From Atlantibacter hermannii (GTDB lineage Bacteria; Pseudomonadota; Gammaproteobacteria; Enterobacterales; Enterobacteriaceae), in assembly GCA_900635495.1 (NCBI GenBank), contig LR134136.1:1860001-1924000 (forward strand): a stretch of 64,000 bases of DNA, read 5' to 3'. Below are positions 27,154 through 37,139 of this stretch, one piece after another (position 1 is the stretch's first letter; every line of letters starts with the position of its first letter). A program made the position numbers and the translations under genes. The notes under the pieces were generated by a model. That model was not told the origin of the DNA, searched no databases, and saw nothing but the letters and a program-made list of their open reading frames with translations.

Positions 27154-28581
27154 TCAGCAAACAGCCTTCCATCCCCGAACCAGCTCGCGAGGGTAACTGT
27201 TTTTAAGCCGTGAGCCGACTTTTTTGGCCAGCCCCAGCGGCTGATTCTGATAGGTGACAATCACTTCACTGGCGCCCGGCGCGTGTTCCGGATACACATC
27301 GCGGCCACGATACCACTCCTGCGCCTCCTGCGCCGTCAGGGCAAAGCCGTGAGTGGCGACATTACCTAACGCGATCACCGCTTCGTGTTGCCAGCGGAAC
27401 CCTTTATTGAATGTTTCCGCGAGCTTCAGCCCGATGCGCGAAAACCGCACCTGTCCAATTAACGGTTCGATCTCTGCCGGGAATAACCAAATCTCTTTAT
27501 CGCGTTGCCATAAGTGTAGATCATCATTCCAGACCAGTCCGACACTGGCGGCGGCGCGTACCAGCTCCTGCGCCTCTTTGGGTTTGAGTGGACTGAAGGG
27601 GAATTTGCCGGTTTTGTAACCCGGCGCATCGAGTGGGGGAACGGCGGCGGTTTTACGCAGCCGGGCCACAAAGAATCCTTCGCAATCGAAAATCTGTGGG
27701 AAGACATGCAAAAAGCCGTCATCGGTTAATGCCTGCTGCGCGCCGCTAAACAGCTCGCCTAACGGTTCGACGCAAACCGCATCGGGATAGCGGGCCAGTA
27801 GCCACTGGCAAACCTGTTCATTTTCTTCCCGGTTGAGCGTGCAGGTGGAATAGACCAGCGTGCCGCCGGGGCGCAGGGCGTGAAATGCGCTGTCGATCAG
27901 TTCGCGTTGGGTCGCCGCGATCGCCTCATTACTGGCGATTGACCAGTTGCGCAGCGCATCCGGGTCTTTTCGCACGACGCCTTCGCCGGAGCAGGGGGCG
28001 TCAAGCAGGATGGCGTCAAACGCCTCCGGCAGCGCCGCGCCGAATACCCGGCCATCGAAGTGTGTCAGCGCCACATTGCTGATGCCGCAGCGGCTGATGT
28101 TCGCCGCCAGAACTTTTACCCGGCTGGCGGCATACTCATTTGCCAGAATTGCGCCCTGATTTTTCATTCGCGCGGCGATTTGCGTGGTTTTTGACCCTGG
28201 CGCGGCGGCAACGTCCATAACCCGCGCAAAAGACGGATTATCAGCAAAAAGGGCGGCCACCGGCAGCATCGAACTGGCTTCCTGAATATAAAACAGACCG
28301 CTGAGATGCTCCGCGCTGCTACCCAGCGGGAAATCCTCATCGTCGCGTTCGATCCAGAATCCCTCTTCACACCACGGGATGGGGCTAAGCTGCCATGCGT
28401 AAGGTTCTACCAGGGCGAGGAAATCGCTGACGCTGATTTTAAGCGTATTGACGCGGATACTGCGGCGCAGCGGGCGCTGGCAGGCGTCGATGAAGCTGTC
28501 CATGGAGAGCGAAGCTGGCATGGCGTCGCGCATTGCAGTAAGGAAGTCGTCGGGAAGATATACGGAACGGATTTGCGCCAC
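27154..28581 (-). CDS. rsmF: 16S rRNA (cytosine-1407) C5-methyltransferase
   Basis: Methylates C1407 of 16S rRNA in the 30S subunit. The 475 residues include the SAM-binding VMDVAAAPGSKTTQIA, the motif IV cysteine in LLDAPCSGEG and the catalytic cysteine in VYSTCTLNREENE, followed by a C-terminal PUA-like domain. The length is close to E. coli RsmF (about 480). Confidence 0.96.
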   Translation of the reverse strand: MAQIRSVYLPDDFLTAMRDAMPASLSMDSFIDACQRPLRRSIRVNTLKISVSDFLALVEPYAWQLSPIPWCEEGFWIERDDEDFPLGSSAEHLSGLFYIQEASSMLPVAALFADNPSFARVMDVAAAPGSKTTQIAARMKNQGAILANEYAASRVKVLAANISRCGISNVALTHFDGRVFGAALPEAFDAILLDAPCSGEGVVRKDPDALRNWSIASNEAIAATQRELIDSAFHALRPGGTLVYSTCTLNREENEQVCQWLLARYPDAVCVEPLGELFSGAQQALTDDGFLHVFPQIFDCEGFFVARLRKTAAVPPLDAPGYKTGKFPFSPLKPKEAQELVRAAASVGLVWNDDLHLWQRDKEIWLFPAEIEPLIGQVRFSRIGLKLAETFNKGFRWQHEAVIALGNVATHGFALTAQEAQEWYRGRDVYPEHAPGASEVIVTYQNQPLGLAKKVGSRLKNSYPRELVRGWKAVC

Positions 28582-28625
28582 AGCCTGGCCCCATGGGTAA
28601 AATTAAGGGTGCGCAGTGTAGCATA

Positions 28626-28652
28626 ACTGCCCCGGCATCGCACCGGGGCAGT
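28626..28652. repeat. 10-bp inverted repeat after letB
   Basis: ACTGCCCCGG (28626-28635) and CCGGGGCAGT (28643-28652) form a strong stem with a 7-base loop between letB and rsmF. No T run follows on the minus strand, so it is not a standard intrinsic terminator; it may protect or separate the letAB and rsmF messages. Confidence 0.6.
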
Positions 28653-28659
28653 GGTTTGA

Positions 28660-31293
28660 TTAACGCGGCAGAGCCGTGCCCCACTTACGCCACTCTTTCG
28701 GTTCGCTTTCCTGCAACAGGAAATGTTTACCCGCCTGCGCTTTAGGCGATAACGGCGTATCCGGCGGCGTCGCGAATGCAATACCGCCGCGAATGAACTG
28801 GTTGAAGGTCCCGGTTTTCACCACACCCCCGGTCAGGCCGAAATCAAGGCTATAACCGGACGCCAGCCAGAATACCGAATTGTTGCGCACCAGATGCTGA
28901 TAGCGCTGGCTGATACGCAGACCCACCATCACGCGATCGGAGAGATTGCCCAGCATCATGCCGGTCACGGTGCCGACTTCCATTCCGCGGAACAGCACTG
29001 GCGTACCGATTGCCAGCGACCCGGCATCCGGCACTTCCAGCACGATGCTCAGACCGTCCAGATAACGGGAGTCGGTAATGGTCGCTTCCTGCAACTCAAA
29101 ATCACGACGAGGATTGCCTTTGCCCGGTTCAACGTTGATGTAGGGCTGCAAAATGGTGTCGAGATGCTCCACTCCGGCGGCGGAGATCTGCGGCGTAATT
29201 ACCGAGAAACGCGTGCCGTTGCGTGCGAAAGTCTTCACGTATTCCGGGTACAGCACCGCCGTAGCCTGAACCTCATTGCGTTCAGTGATCAATTTCAGTG
29301 ATTCCACCTGGCCGATATTAATCCCAAGATAACGGATAGGCATGCCCGCTGACAATTTGCCCGCATCGAACGCATGCAGCGTGACCTGACTGCCCACCGC
29401 CCGGGCGGCGGTTTCCGACGGGAACAGGAGGCGCTTGTCGCCTTTCTGCATAGTGGCGGACGCGCCGCTCAGGTTATCGAAACTGATTGCGCCTTTGATC
29501 GCCCGCGACAGTGGCGATGCCTGTACCGTCAGGCCGCTGCCGTTCAGCTGCACTTTGGCGCCACCCTCGGCCCAGAACACACTGTTTTTGGTGAGCAGAT
29601 TTTGATACTGCGGCTTGATATGAATTTCGATGTCAAAGGCGTTGGCGCGCGGACGCACCGTGATCACTTCACCCACTTCAAATTTGCGGTACAACACCAC
29701 CGAACCGGCCTGGATATCGGGCAGGCTATCTGCAGTGAGCGTCATGGTTGTTGTGGGAAGATCGCTAAGACTGTTCTCCACCGCTTTTTCCAGATTGGCA
29801 AATAGCGGGTAGCTCTCTTTAAGCTCGCCTTTCTTGCCGGGCAATACGCGAATACCGCCGCTCAGCCACTCTGAGGCGCTGGCACCCAGGAACTCGACGC
29901 CGTCGAGGCCCGCTTTGACATCAATTCGGCTGTTGACCACGAATTTGCTGTCGCCTTTGACCAGTTCGCGGTATTGCGGATCGATTGCCACGGCGAACTG
30001 GATGCCTTTGGCGCTTAGTGTGCGCTCCAGCACCTGGCCTATCTGTATGCCGTGCAACATGAGAGGCTGACCGGCATCAATGCCGTAGCTTTCCGGTGCG
30101 GTCAGCGCCAGCGTCACAACGCCGGGTTGCTGTAGCGGTGTTTTATCGCCAGGCAGGATTACGAAATGGTTGCGCGGTTCGCCTTCACCGGGTACCAGTT
30201 CAAAGGTGCTGCCGGTCAACAGGCTGCTGATATTGGGGTTATTCAGCGTGAGCTTTGGACTGCGCAGTTCAATACGCGTGCCGTCGCGCAGCAGATTCAC
30301 CACGCCGGGGTCAACGGTCATTTCGCCGGTCACTGCGCCGCCGGGATTCAGATTGAGTTTGGTTAGCGTACCGACTTCCAGCCCCTGATACATCAGCTTC
30401 GTTGAGTCAGCCTTGAGCCCTTCGCCGCTTGGTAGATCCAGTTTGATGATCACCCCACGCTGACTATGGGCCAGATCTTCATACAAACCGTATTCGTTCT
30501 CCTGCTCGGCAGGTTCCGAGCCTTCCGGCGAATCGAACGCGATGGCGCCATTGACCAGTGCCGCCAGGCTTTCAAGCTGCACCTGCGCGCCGCTCAGGCT
30601 GACATCGGCTTTTACGCCGGAGACGTTCCAGAAGCGGCTGCCTTTTTTCACCAGATGGGTGAAGCGCCGCTCGATAAGCACGTCGATGGTCACGCCTTCG
30701 GCGTTTTTATTGATGGTGTAATCGTAGACCCGGCCAACCGGGATTTTACGGAAATAGACAAGCGAGCCGCTGTTCAACGAGCCAAGATCAGGCGCTTTGA
30801 GGTGGATCATCAGGTCGCCGTTGTCGAGACGGTACTTGGGCTGGGTATCCAGCGCCGTAAAGTGATCCTGCGGTTCGCCTTTGCCGGGCATCATACCGAT
30901 ATAGTTACCGCCCACCAGCGCATCCAGCCCGGAAATCCCGGCCAGCGACGCTTTGGGTGTGACCAGCCAGAATTGGGTTTCGGTACGCAATGCATCCTTC
31001 AGATCGCTTTTAATGCTTACCGTGACGGCGATTTTATTCAGGTTTTCGCCGAGGCGGATGTCCTGTACCGTACCAACTTCGACGCCCTGATAACGCACGG
31101 GCGTTCGTCCGGCGACGATGCCGTCGGCGGAGACGAAGTCGATGGTCACGGTTGTGCCTCGCTCTTCGTAAGTGGTCCAGATAAGCCATCCGGCAATCAA
31201 CATTGCAATGACCGGCAATAACCAGAATGGGGAAATGCGGCGTTTCGTTTTAATTCGCGCTTCAGTCGTCGAAGCGGGCGTTTCCTGACTCAT
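28660..31293 (-). CDS. letB: Intermembrane lipid transport protein LetB (YebT)
   Basis: Forms a periplasm-spanning tube made of stacked MCE rings that moves lipids between the two membranes. The 877 residues start MSQETPAST (the frame is open 14 codons further upstream) and include one N-terminal membrane helix (about 22-42, FWLLPVIAMLIAGWLIW) and seven MCE domains. The repeated core can be read as TPVRYQGVEVGTV, LMYQGLEVGTL, LMLHGIQIGQV, VLYRKFEVGEV, IRYLGINIGQV and VLFRGMEVGTV. The start lies 31 bases inside letA, indicating coupling. Confidence 0.96.
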   Translation of the reverse strand: MSQETPASTTEARIKTKRRISPFWLLPVIAMLIAGWLIWTTYEERGTTVTIDFVSADGIVAGRTPVRYQGVEVGTVQDIRLGENLNKIAVTVSIKSDLKDALRTETQFWLVTPKASLAGISGLDALVGGNYIGMMPGKGEPQDHFTALDTQPKYRLDNGDLMIHLKAPDLGSLNSGSLVYFRKIPVGRVYDYTINKNAEGVTIDVLIERRFTHLVKKGSRFWNVSGVKADVSLSGAQVQLESLAALVNGAIAFDSPEGSEPAEQENEYGLYEDLAHSQRGVIIKLDLPSGEGLKADSTKLMYQGLEVGTLTKLNLNPGGAVTGEMTVDPGVVNLLRDGTRIELRSPKLTLNNPNISSLLTGSTFELVPGEGEPRNHFVILPGDKTPLQQPGVVTLALTAPESYGIDAGQPLMLHGIQIGQVLERTLSAKGIQFAVAIDPQYRELVKGDSKFVVNSRIDVKAGLDGVEFLGASASEWLSGGIRVLPGKKGELKESYPLFANLEKAVENSLSDLPTTTMTLTADSLPDIQAGSVVLYRKFEVGEVITVRPRANAFDIEIHIKPQYQNLLTKNSVFWAEGGAKVQLNGSGLTVQASPLSRAIKGAISFDNLSGASATMQKGDKRLLFPSETAARAVGSQVTLHAFDAGKLSAGMPIRYLGINIGQVESLKLITERNEVQATAVLYPEYVKTFARNGTRFSVITPQISAAGVEHLDTILQPYINVEPGKGNPRRDFELQEATITDSRYLDGLSIVLEVPDAGSLAIGTPVLFRGMEVGTVTGMMLGNLSDRVMVGLRISQRYQHLVRNNSVFWLASGYSLDFGLTGGVVKTGTFNQFIRGGIAFATPPDTPLSPKAQAGKHFLLQESEPKEWRKWGTALPR

Positions 31294-32545
31294 GTGCGTC
31301 CCAAAGTAAGCGGCTGTCCAGCCATTCAACAGCAAGAATAGTCAATATTACTGCGGCGCCGAAATAAAACGCGGCAGGTCCCATCGTAAAAGCCAGTAAC
31401 TGATCGCGATTGACCAGCGACATGGTAAGCGCAATCACAAACAAGTCCAGCATTGACCAGCGGCCAATCCAGGTGACAAAACGCAGCAGCAGAATGCGGG
31501 TGCGCAATCCCTGCTCGCATTTGAAATGAATGCTTATCAGCAGCGTCAGTAGCACCAGCACTTTCACGAACGGCACGACAATACTGGCAATAAACACCAC
31601 GGCCGCCACGGCGATATTGCTGTTTGCCAGCGACACGATCCCCGAGAGGATGGTGTCTTCCTGACGTCCGCCATTAACATAAATGATCGATATCGGCAGT
31701 AAGTTCGCCGGAAGAAGAAAGACCAGCGCCGCAATCAGCGCTGCCCAGGTCTTTTGCAGACTGTGGCGACGGCGTTCGCGCAACGGGATGTGGCAACGCT
31801 GGCAACGGCCGCGGGCGTCCGGTTCGCCGGTATAATGGCAGCCAAGACAGACGCGTAATGTCGCTTTCGGCGTGCGGGCCGGGCGCGTTGGGTAAAACCG
31901 CTCCCACAGTTGTTCCACGTTAAGGTGAATAATGGTCAGCACGCTCAGTAGCATCAGCAGGCAATACGCCACCAGACCAATCCCCGGCTGCATATAAGCG
32001 TAATCGCTGACTTTGATCGACGCCACGCCGATACCGACGAGATAGATATCCAGCATGACCCACTCTTTGAGCCTTTCCAGCATCAACAGCACCGGGCGCA
32101 AATTCATACCGAGTTTATTGCCGAACCACATATAGGCAATTGCGGCGACCAGCGTGCCCGGCGCGCCGACGGTGCAGAAAAACACCATCGCCGCCGTGAC
32201 CGGGTCCCCCTGGTTGGCCATCTGCCAGATCCCCTGCAGCAGACTCGCGTCAATGCGGGTGCCGAGCAGGATAATGCGCAGCAACGGTTCGCTATAGGCG
32301 AAGGGCATGAGGACGATCATGGTTATCGCCATCGCGGCGAGCCGGGTTAATGACCAGTCGCGTCCATCGCGGAGTTTAGCGTCGCAGCGCGGGCAATAAG
32401 CGCTTTGATAATTCTTCACAACCGGCAACATAAAAAGCGTGTCGCACTGCGGACATCGCTGATAATGTGCCTGTGGCAAAGGTTCTCCCATCGAATGAAA
32501 AGTCAGCTTTTCGCCGGGTAATACCGTTCTGGGTTTAAGTGCCAT
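31262..32545 (-). CDS. letA: Intermembrane transport protein LetA (YebS)
   Basis: Inner-membrane partner of LetB, 427 residues, the E. coli length. It has two PqiA-type modules, each preceded by a zinc-ribbon-like cysteine pair: CPQCDTLFMLP with CPRC near the N-terminus, and CLGCHYTG with CQRC near 230. Each module carries about four membrane segments. The end, WDAHESGNARFDD, is typical of the family and overlaps letB. Confidence 0.95.
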   Translation of the reverse strand: MALKPRTVLPGEKLTFHSMGEPLPQAHYQRCPQCDTLFMLPVVKNYQSAYCPRCDAKLRDGRDWSLTRLAAMAITMIVLMPFAYSEPLLRIILLGTRIDASLLQGIWQMANQGDPVTAAMVFFCTVGAPGTLVAAIAYMWFGNKLGMNLRPVLLMLERLKEWVMLDIYLVGIGVASIKVSDYAYMQPGIGLVAYCLLMLLSVLTIIHLNVEQLWERFYPTRPARTPKATLRVCLGCHYTGEPDARGRCQRCHIPLRERRRHSLQKTWAALIAALVFLLPANLLPISIIYVNGGRQEDTILSGIVSLANSNIAVAAVVFIASIVVPFVKVLVLLTLLISIHFKCEQGLRTRILLLRFVTWIGRWSMLDLFVIALTMSLVNRDQLLAFTMGPAAFYFGAAVILTILAVEWLDSRLLWDAHESGNARFDD

Positions 32546-32672
32546 TTAATGGTCAGATTAATATTTGGGTATGTTTATATTAAATCATGAAATGATTCAT
32601 CTTGAGCATAAGCGCATTTAATGCTTATTTTAACAAGCTGGATACAGAATCAGACAACTAAGTGGTTATTTA

Positions 32673-33166
32673 ATGAACAAAGTAAACTTTTACGCGGACC
32701 TTAACCGTGATTTTCAGGCATTGATGACAGGGGAGACAAGTGTGCTGGCAACGCTTGCCAATACCAGCGCGCTGTTATTTGAACGATTAGAAGGGGTTAA
32801 CTGGGCCGGGTTTTATCTGCTGGAAGGCGATACCCTGGTTCTCGGCCCGTTCCAGGGCAAAATTGCCTGCGTCCGCATTCCGGTCGGGAAGGGCGTTTGT
32901 GGTACCGCCGTTGCGACAGCCACCGTACAGCGCGTGGCCGATGTTCACGCTTTTGACGGGCATATCGCCTGTGATTCCGCCAGTAATGCAGAAATCGTAT
33001 TGCCGATTACCGTTAATGGGCAAATCATTGGCGTGCTGGATATCGACAGCACCGAATTTGGCCGCTTTGAGGCTGAAGACGAACAGGGCCTGCGGGAACT
33101 GGTAGGCCACCTCGAGAAGGTGCTTGCCGGACAGATTACTCAAAATTATTTGCGACTCGTGCATGA
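32673..33166 (+). CDS. msrC: Free methionine-(R)-sulfoxide reductase MsrC, frameshift hides the true C-terminus
   Basis: GAF-domain enzyme that reduces free methionine-R-sulfoxide. The three conserved cysteines are C66 (IACVRIP), C76 (GVCGTAV) and C100 (HIACDSAS). As read, the frame runs to 33209 with a 26-residue tail unlike any MsrC. If one G is added to the GG at 33129-33130, the end becomes LAGTDYSKLFATRA and stops at 33166, which matches the family tail TDYKKFFASVAG and gives 164 residues (165 in E. coli). The deletion is therefore easy to miss: no frame is visibly cut short. Confidence 0.9.
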
Positions 33167-33266
33167 TAAGCAACGGATAACGTGGCAATTGCTGATGGCG
33201 TCATTATAATGTCGCCTGTTCATGCCTGCGCCACGTTGGCAACGTCCGTTGTAATCAGGAAATTTC

Positions 33267-33953
33267 ATGGAAAATCAACCTAAGTTGAACAGCAGTAAAG
33301 AAGTTATTGCCTTTCTGGCCGAACGTTTTCCCCAGTGCTTCAGCGCTGAAGGTGAAGCGCGTCCGCTGAAAATCGGCATTTTTCAGGATTTGGTCGCGCG
33401 CGTAGAAGGGGAGATGAATCTCAGCAAAACCCAACTGCGTTCAGCTCTGCGTCTCTACACCTCCAGTTGGCGGTATCTGTACGGTATCAAACTTGGCGCG
33501 ACCCGCGTCGATTTGGATGGCAACCCGTGCGGCGAGCTCGACGAGCAGCATGTTGAACATGCGCGTAAACAGCTTGAAGAAGCCAAAGCGCGGGTTCAGG
33601 CCCAGCGGGCGGAACAGCAGGCCAAAAAACGCGAAGCCGCGATTGCCGCAGGCGAACAGCCAGACGCCCCGCGCCGCGAGCGTAAACCGCGTCCGGCTCC
33701 GCGCCGTAGCGAAAATGCCGAGCGCAAACCGCGTCCTGCTAAACCTGCCGCGAAAGCGCCTCAGGTGGTACGTGAAGAGCGCCATACCCCGGTTTCTGAC
33801 ATCTCTGCACTGAATGTTGGCCAGGCGATTAAAGTCAAAGCGGGTAATAACGCGATGGATGCCACTGTACAAGAGATCACGAAAGACGGCGTCCGTGTAC
33901 AGTTGACTTCTGGTATGTCGATGCTTGTACGCGCAGAACATTTATTGTTCTGA
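33267..33953 (+). CDS. proQ: RNA chaperone ProQ
   Basis: Global RNA-binding protein of 228 residues. The FinO-like domain fills about 1-120 (FAERFPQCF, LRLYTSSWRYLYG), followed by a long linker rich in Lys, Arg, Ala and Glu with many PRP repeats, and a Tudor-like C-terminal domain (about 178-228, VGQAIKVKAGNNAMDATVQE). In E. coli it binds hundreds of small RNAs and mRNA 3' ends and supports ProP expression. prc starts 19 bases later, as in E. coli. Confidence 0.97.
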   Translation: MENQPKLNSSKEVIAFLAERFPQCFSAEGEARPLKIGIFQDLVARVEGEMNLSKTQLRSALRLYTSSWRYLYGIKLGATRVDLDGNPCGELDEQHVEHARKQLEEAKARVQAQRAEQQAKKREAAIAAGEQPDAPRRERKPRPAPRRSENAERKPRPAKPAAKAPQVVREERHTPVSDISALNVGQAIKVKAGNNAMDATVQEITKDGVRVQLTSGMSMLVRAEHLLF

Positions 33954-33972
33954 TACGGAGGTCAACCCGGGC

Positions 33973-36017
33973 ATGAACACATTTCTTAAGCTCACCGCCG
34001 TGGGCCTGCTATTTTTAGCAGGCCAGGCGGTCGCTGTTGAAGACATCACCAGTGCGTCGCAAATTCCTGTTTTGAAGGAAGAAGCGCAGCACGCGACGGT
34101 GAGCGAGCGCGTTACCTCGCGCTTTACCCGTTCTCATTACCGCCAGTTTGATCTGGATGGCGCGTTTTCCGCCAAAATTTTTGATCGTTATCTGAACCTG
34201 CTGGATTACAGCCACAACGTGCTGTTAGCCAGTGATGTTGAAGAGTACGCCAAAAAGAAAAATCAGCTGGGCGATGAACTGCGCTCCGGCAAACTGACCG
34301 TCTTTTACGATTTATATAATCTGGCGCAAAAACGCCGCTTTGAGCGTTATCAGTACGCCCTGAAAGTGCTTGAGCGCCCGATGGATTTTACCGGCAACGA
34401 CACTTACGAGCTTGATCGCAGTAAAGCGCCGTGGCCGAAAACCGAAGCGGAACTTAACCAGTTATGGGACAGCAAAGTTAAGTATGACGAGCTGAGCCTG
34501 AAACTGACCGGTAAAACGGACAAAGAAATCCGGGAAACCCTCACTAAACGTTATAAATTCGCGATTCGTCGTCTCGCGCAGACCAACAGCGAAGATGTGT
34601 TCTCGCTGGCGATGACCGCTTTCGCGCACGAAATCGATCCGCATACCAATTACCTTTCGCCGCGGAATACCGAGCAGTTTAATACCGAAATGAGTCTGTC
34701 TCTGGAAGGTATCGCGCGGTATTGCAGATGGACGACGACTACACCGTGATTAACTCCATGGTGGCGGGTGGTCCGGCAGCGAAAAGTAAAGCCATTACCG
34801 TGGGCGATCGCATTGTCGGCGTAGGCCAGACCGGGCAATCCATGCAGGATGTCATCGGCTGGCGTCTCGATGATGTGGTGGCGTTGATTAAAGGTCCGAA
34901 GGGCAGCAAAGTCCGGCTGGAAATTTTACCTGCGGGCAAGGGCACCAAAACCCGTATCGTGACGCTGACCCGCGAGCGTATTCGTCTGGAAGATCGCGCG
35001 GTGAAAATGACCGTGAAGACCGTCGGCAAGCAGAAAGTCGGCGTGCTGGATATTCCTGGCTTCTACGTTGGGTTAACCGACGATGTTAAAGTCCAGTTGC
35101 AAAAGCTGGAGAAACAGAACGTTAGCGCGGTGATCATCGATCTGCGTACTAACGGCGGCGGCGCGCTTACTGAAGCGGTATCGCTCTCCGGCCTGTTTAT
35201 TCCAAGTGGCCCGGTGGTGCAGGTACGTGATAACAACGGCAAGGTGCGTGAAGACAGCGACACCGACGGCGTAGTTTATTACAAAGGCCCGCTGGTGGTC
35301 ATGGTCGACCGCTTTAGTGCTTCTGCGTCGGAAATATTCGCTGCGGCAATGCAGGATTATGGTCGCGCGCTGATTGTCGGCGAGCCGACGTTTGGTAAAG
35401 GCACCGTTCAGCAATTCCGTTCGCTGAACCGCATTTACGATCAGATGCTGCGCCCCGAATGGCCGGCGTTGGGTTCTGTGCAGTACACCATTCAGAAGTT
35501 CTATCGCGTGAATGGCGGCAGTACCCAGCGTAAAGGCGTGACGCCGGATATCATCATGCCGACAGGCAATGAAGAAACCGAAACGGGCGAGAAGTTTGAA
35601 GATAATGCGCTGCCCTGGGATAGCGTGGATGCTGCCACCTTCGTGAAAGCCGGCGATCTGACGCCGTTTGGCCCGCAGTTGCTTAAGGCCCACGATGAAC
35701 GCATCGCGAAAGATCCGGAGTTCCAGTACATCATCAAAGACATTGCGCGTTATAACGCAATGAAGGATAAGCGTAACTTCGTCTCTTTAAACCTCGCACA
35801 GCGTGAAAAAGAGAACGATGAAGAGGACGCGACGCGTCTGGCGCGCATTAACGATCGTTATAAGCGCGAAGGCAAGCCGCCGCTCAAGAAACTGGACGAC
35901 TTACCTAAGGATTATCAGGAAGCTGATCCTTATCTTGATGAAACGGTTCATATCGCGCTTGACCTGGCGAAGCTGGATAAAGCGAAAACCGCAGAACAGC
36001 CCGCAGCCAGTAAATAA
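33973..36017 (+). CDS. prc: Tail-specific periplasmic protease Prc, one frameshift as read
   Basis: Degrades ssrA-tagged and other periplasmic proteins and works with NlpI on MepS. A signal peptide covers about 1-22 (ending GQAVA). The PDZ domain begins soon after the break and the catalytic Ser/Lys dyad is visible in SASASEIFAA and TFGKGTVQQF. At 34714 one G is missing from a GG: restoring it reads SLEGIGAVLQMDDDYTVINS and gives 681 residues against 682 in E. coli. As read, the first frame stops at 34749. Confidence 0.94.
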
Positions 36018-36024
36018 CCCCTCC

Positions 36025-36057
36025 AACAGGCACAAGACATTGTGCCTGTTTTTTTAC
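36025..36057 (+). terminator. Intrinsic terminator after prc
   Basis: 10-bp stem AACAGGCACA/TGTGCCTGTT (36025-36034, 36041-36050), 6-base loop, then a run of T. Confidence 0.88.
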
Positions 36058-36211
36058 CTGTCTCTTTTTCCCGTAAGACGAATGTGACAAAATGTAAAGA
36101 TTCGTATTTCTAGTCACTTACCGCACGCCCGAACTTGAAAACAAAGCATTTAGCCATACGATGTGAGTAATCGCATAACGCGTACTGGTAAATTGAGGTT
36201 AAAAGAAAATT

Positions 36212-37093
36212 ATGATGCGTATCGCGCTTTTCCTGTTAACTAACCTGGCGGTGATGTTGGTCTTCGGCCTGGTGCTCAGCCTGACAGGGATCCAGTCCAG
36301 CAGTGTTCAGGGCTTGATGATCATGGCGCTGTTATTTGGTTTTGGCGGTTCGTTTGTGTCGCTATTGATGTCCAAGTGGATGGCTTTACGCGCTGTGGGC
36401 GGGGAAGTTATCGAGCAGCCGCGTAACGCCACCGAACGCTGGCTGATGGATACCGTCGCGCAGCAGTCGCGCCAGGCGGGTATCGCTATGCCGCAGGTGG
36501 CGGTATATCACGCGCCGGACATTAACGCGTTTGCCACAGGCGCACGCCGCGATGCGTCGCTGGTGGCCGTCAGCACCGGGTTGTTGCAAAACATGAGCCG
36601 CGATGAAGCGGAAGCGGTGATTGCCCATGAGATAAGCCATATCGCCAATGGCGACATGGTGACCATGACGCTGATTCAGGGCGTAGTGAACACCTTTGTT
36701 ATTTTCATTTCGCGCATTATTGCCCAGATCGCCTCCGGGTTTTTGTCCGGCAACCGTGACGACGGCGAGCAAAGCAATGGTAATCCGCTGATCTATTTTG
36801 CGGTCGCAACGGCGCTGGAACTGGTATTTGGTATTCTGGCAAGCATCATCACCATGTGGTTCTCCCGTTATCGTGAGTTCCATGCGGATGCAGGCTCAGC
36901 GAAACTGGTGGGCCGCGAGAAGATGATTGCTGCGCTGCAACGCCTGAAAACCAGTTACGAGCCGCAGGAAGCCAGCAGCATGATGGCGTTCTGTATCAAT
37001 GGTAAGTCTAAATCGCTCAGCGAACTGTTTATGACGCACCCGCCGCTGGATAAACGTATCGAAGCCCTGCGTACCGGGCAGTATCTGAAGTAA
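36212..37093 (+). CDS. htpX: Membrane protease HtpX
   Basis: M48 zinc metalloprotease of the inner membrane that works with FtsH in quality control; under CpxR control in E. coli. The 293 residues carry HEISH (H139, E140, H143) and the third ligand region YREFHADAGSAK. There are two N-terminal membrane segments and one or two more around 155-215. Length and sequence match the family. Confidence 0.97.
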   Translation: MMRIALFLLTNLAVMLVFGLVLSLTGIQSSSVQGLMIMALLFGFGGSFVSLLMSKWMALRAVGGEVIEQPRNATERWLMDTVAQQSRQAGIAMPQVAVYHAPDINAFATGARRDASLVAVSTGLLQNMSRDEAEAVIAHEISHIANGDMVTMTLIQGVVNTFVIFISRIIAQIASGFLSGNRDDGEQSNGNPLIYFAVATALELVFGILASIITMWFSRYREFHADAGSAKLVGREKMIAALQRLKTSYEPQEASSMMAFCINGKSKSLSELFMTHPPLDKRIEALRTGQYLK

Positions 37094-37110
37094 GCGAAAG
37101 CGTTATTGTA

Positions 37111-37139
37111 AAAAGCGTGCCAGCGGCACGCTTTTTTTA
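37111..37139. terminator. Bidirectional terminator between htpX and yebQ
   Basis: Stem AAAGCGTGC/GCACGCTTT around 37112-37134 with a T run; its T run overlaps the yebQ stop on the other strand. Confidence 0.85.
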
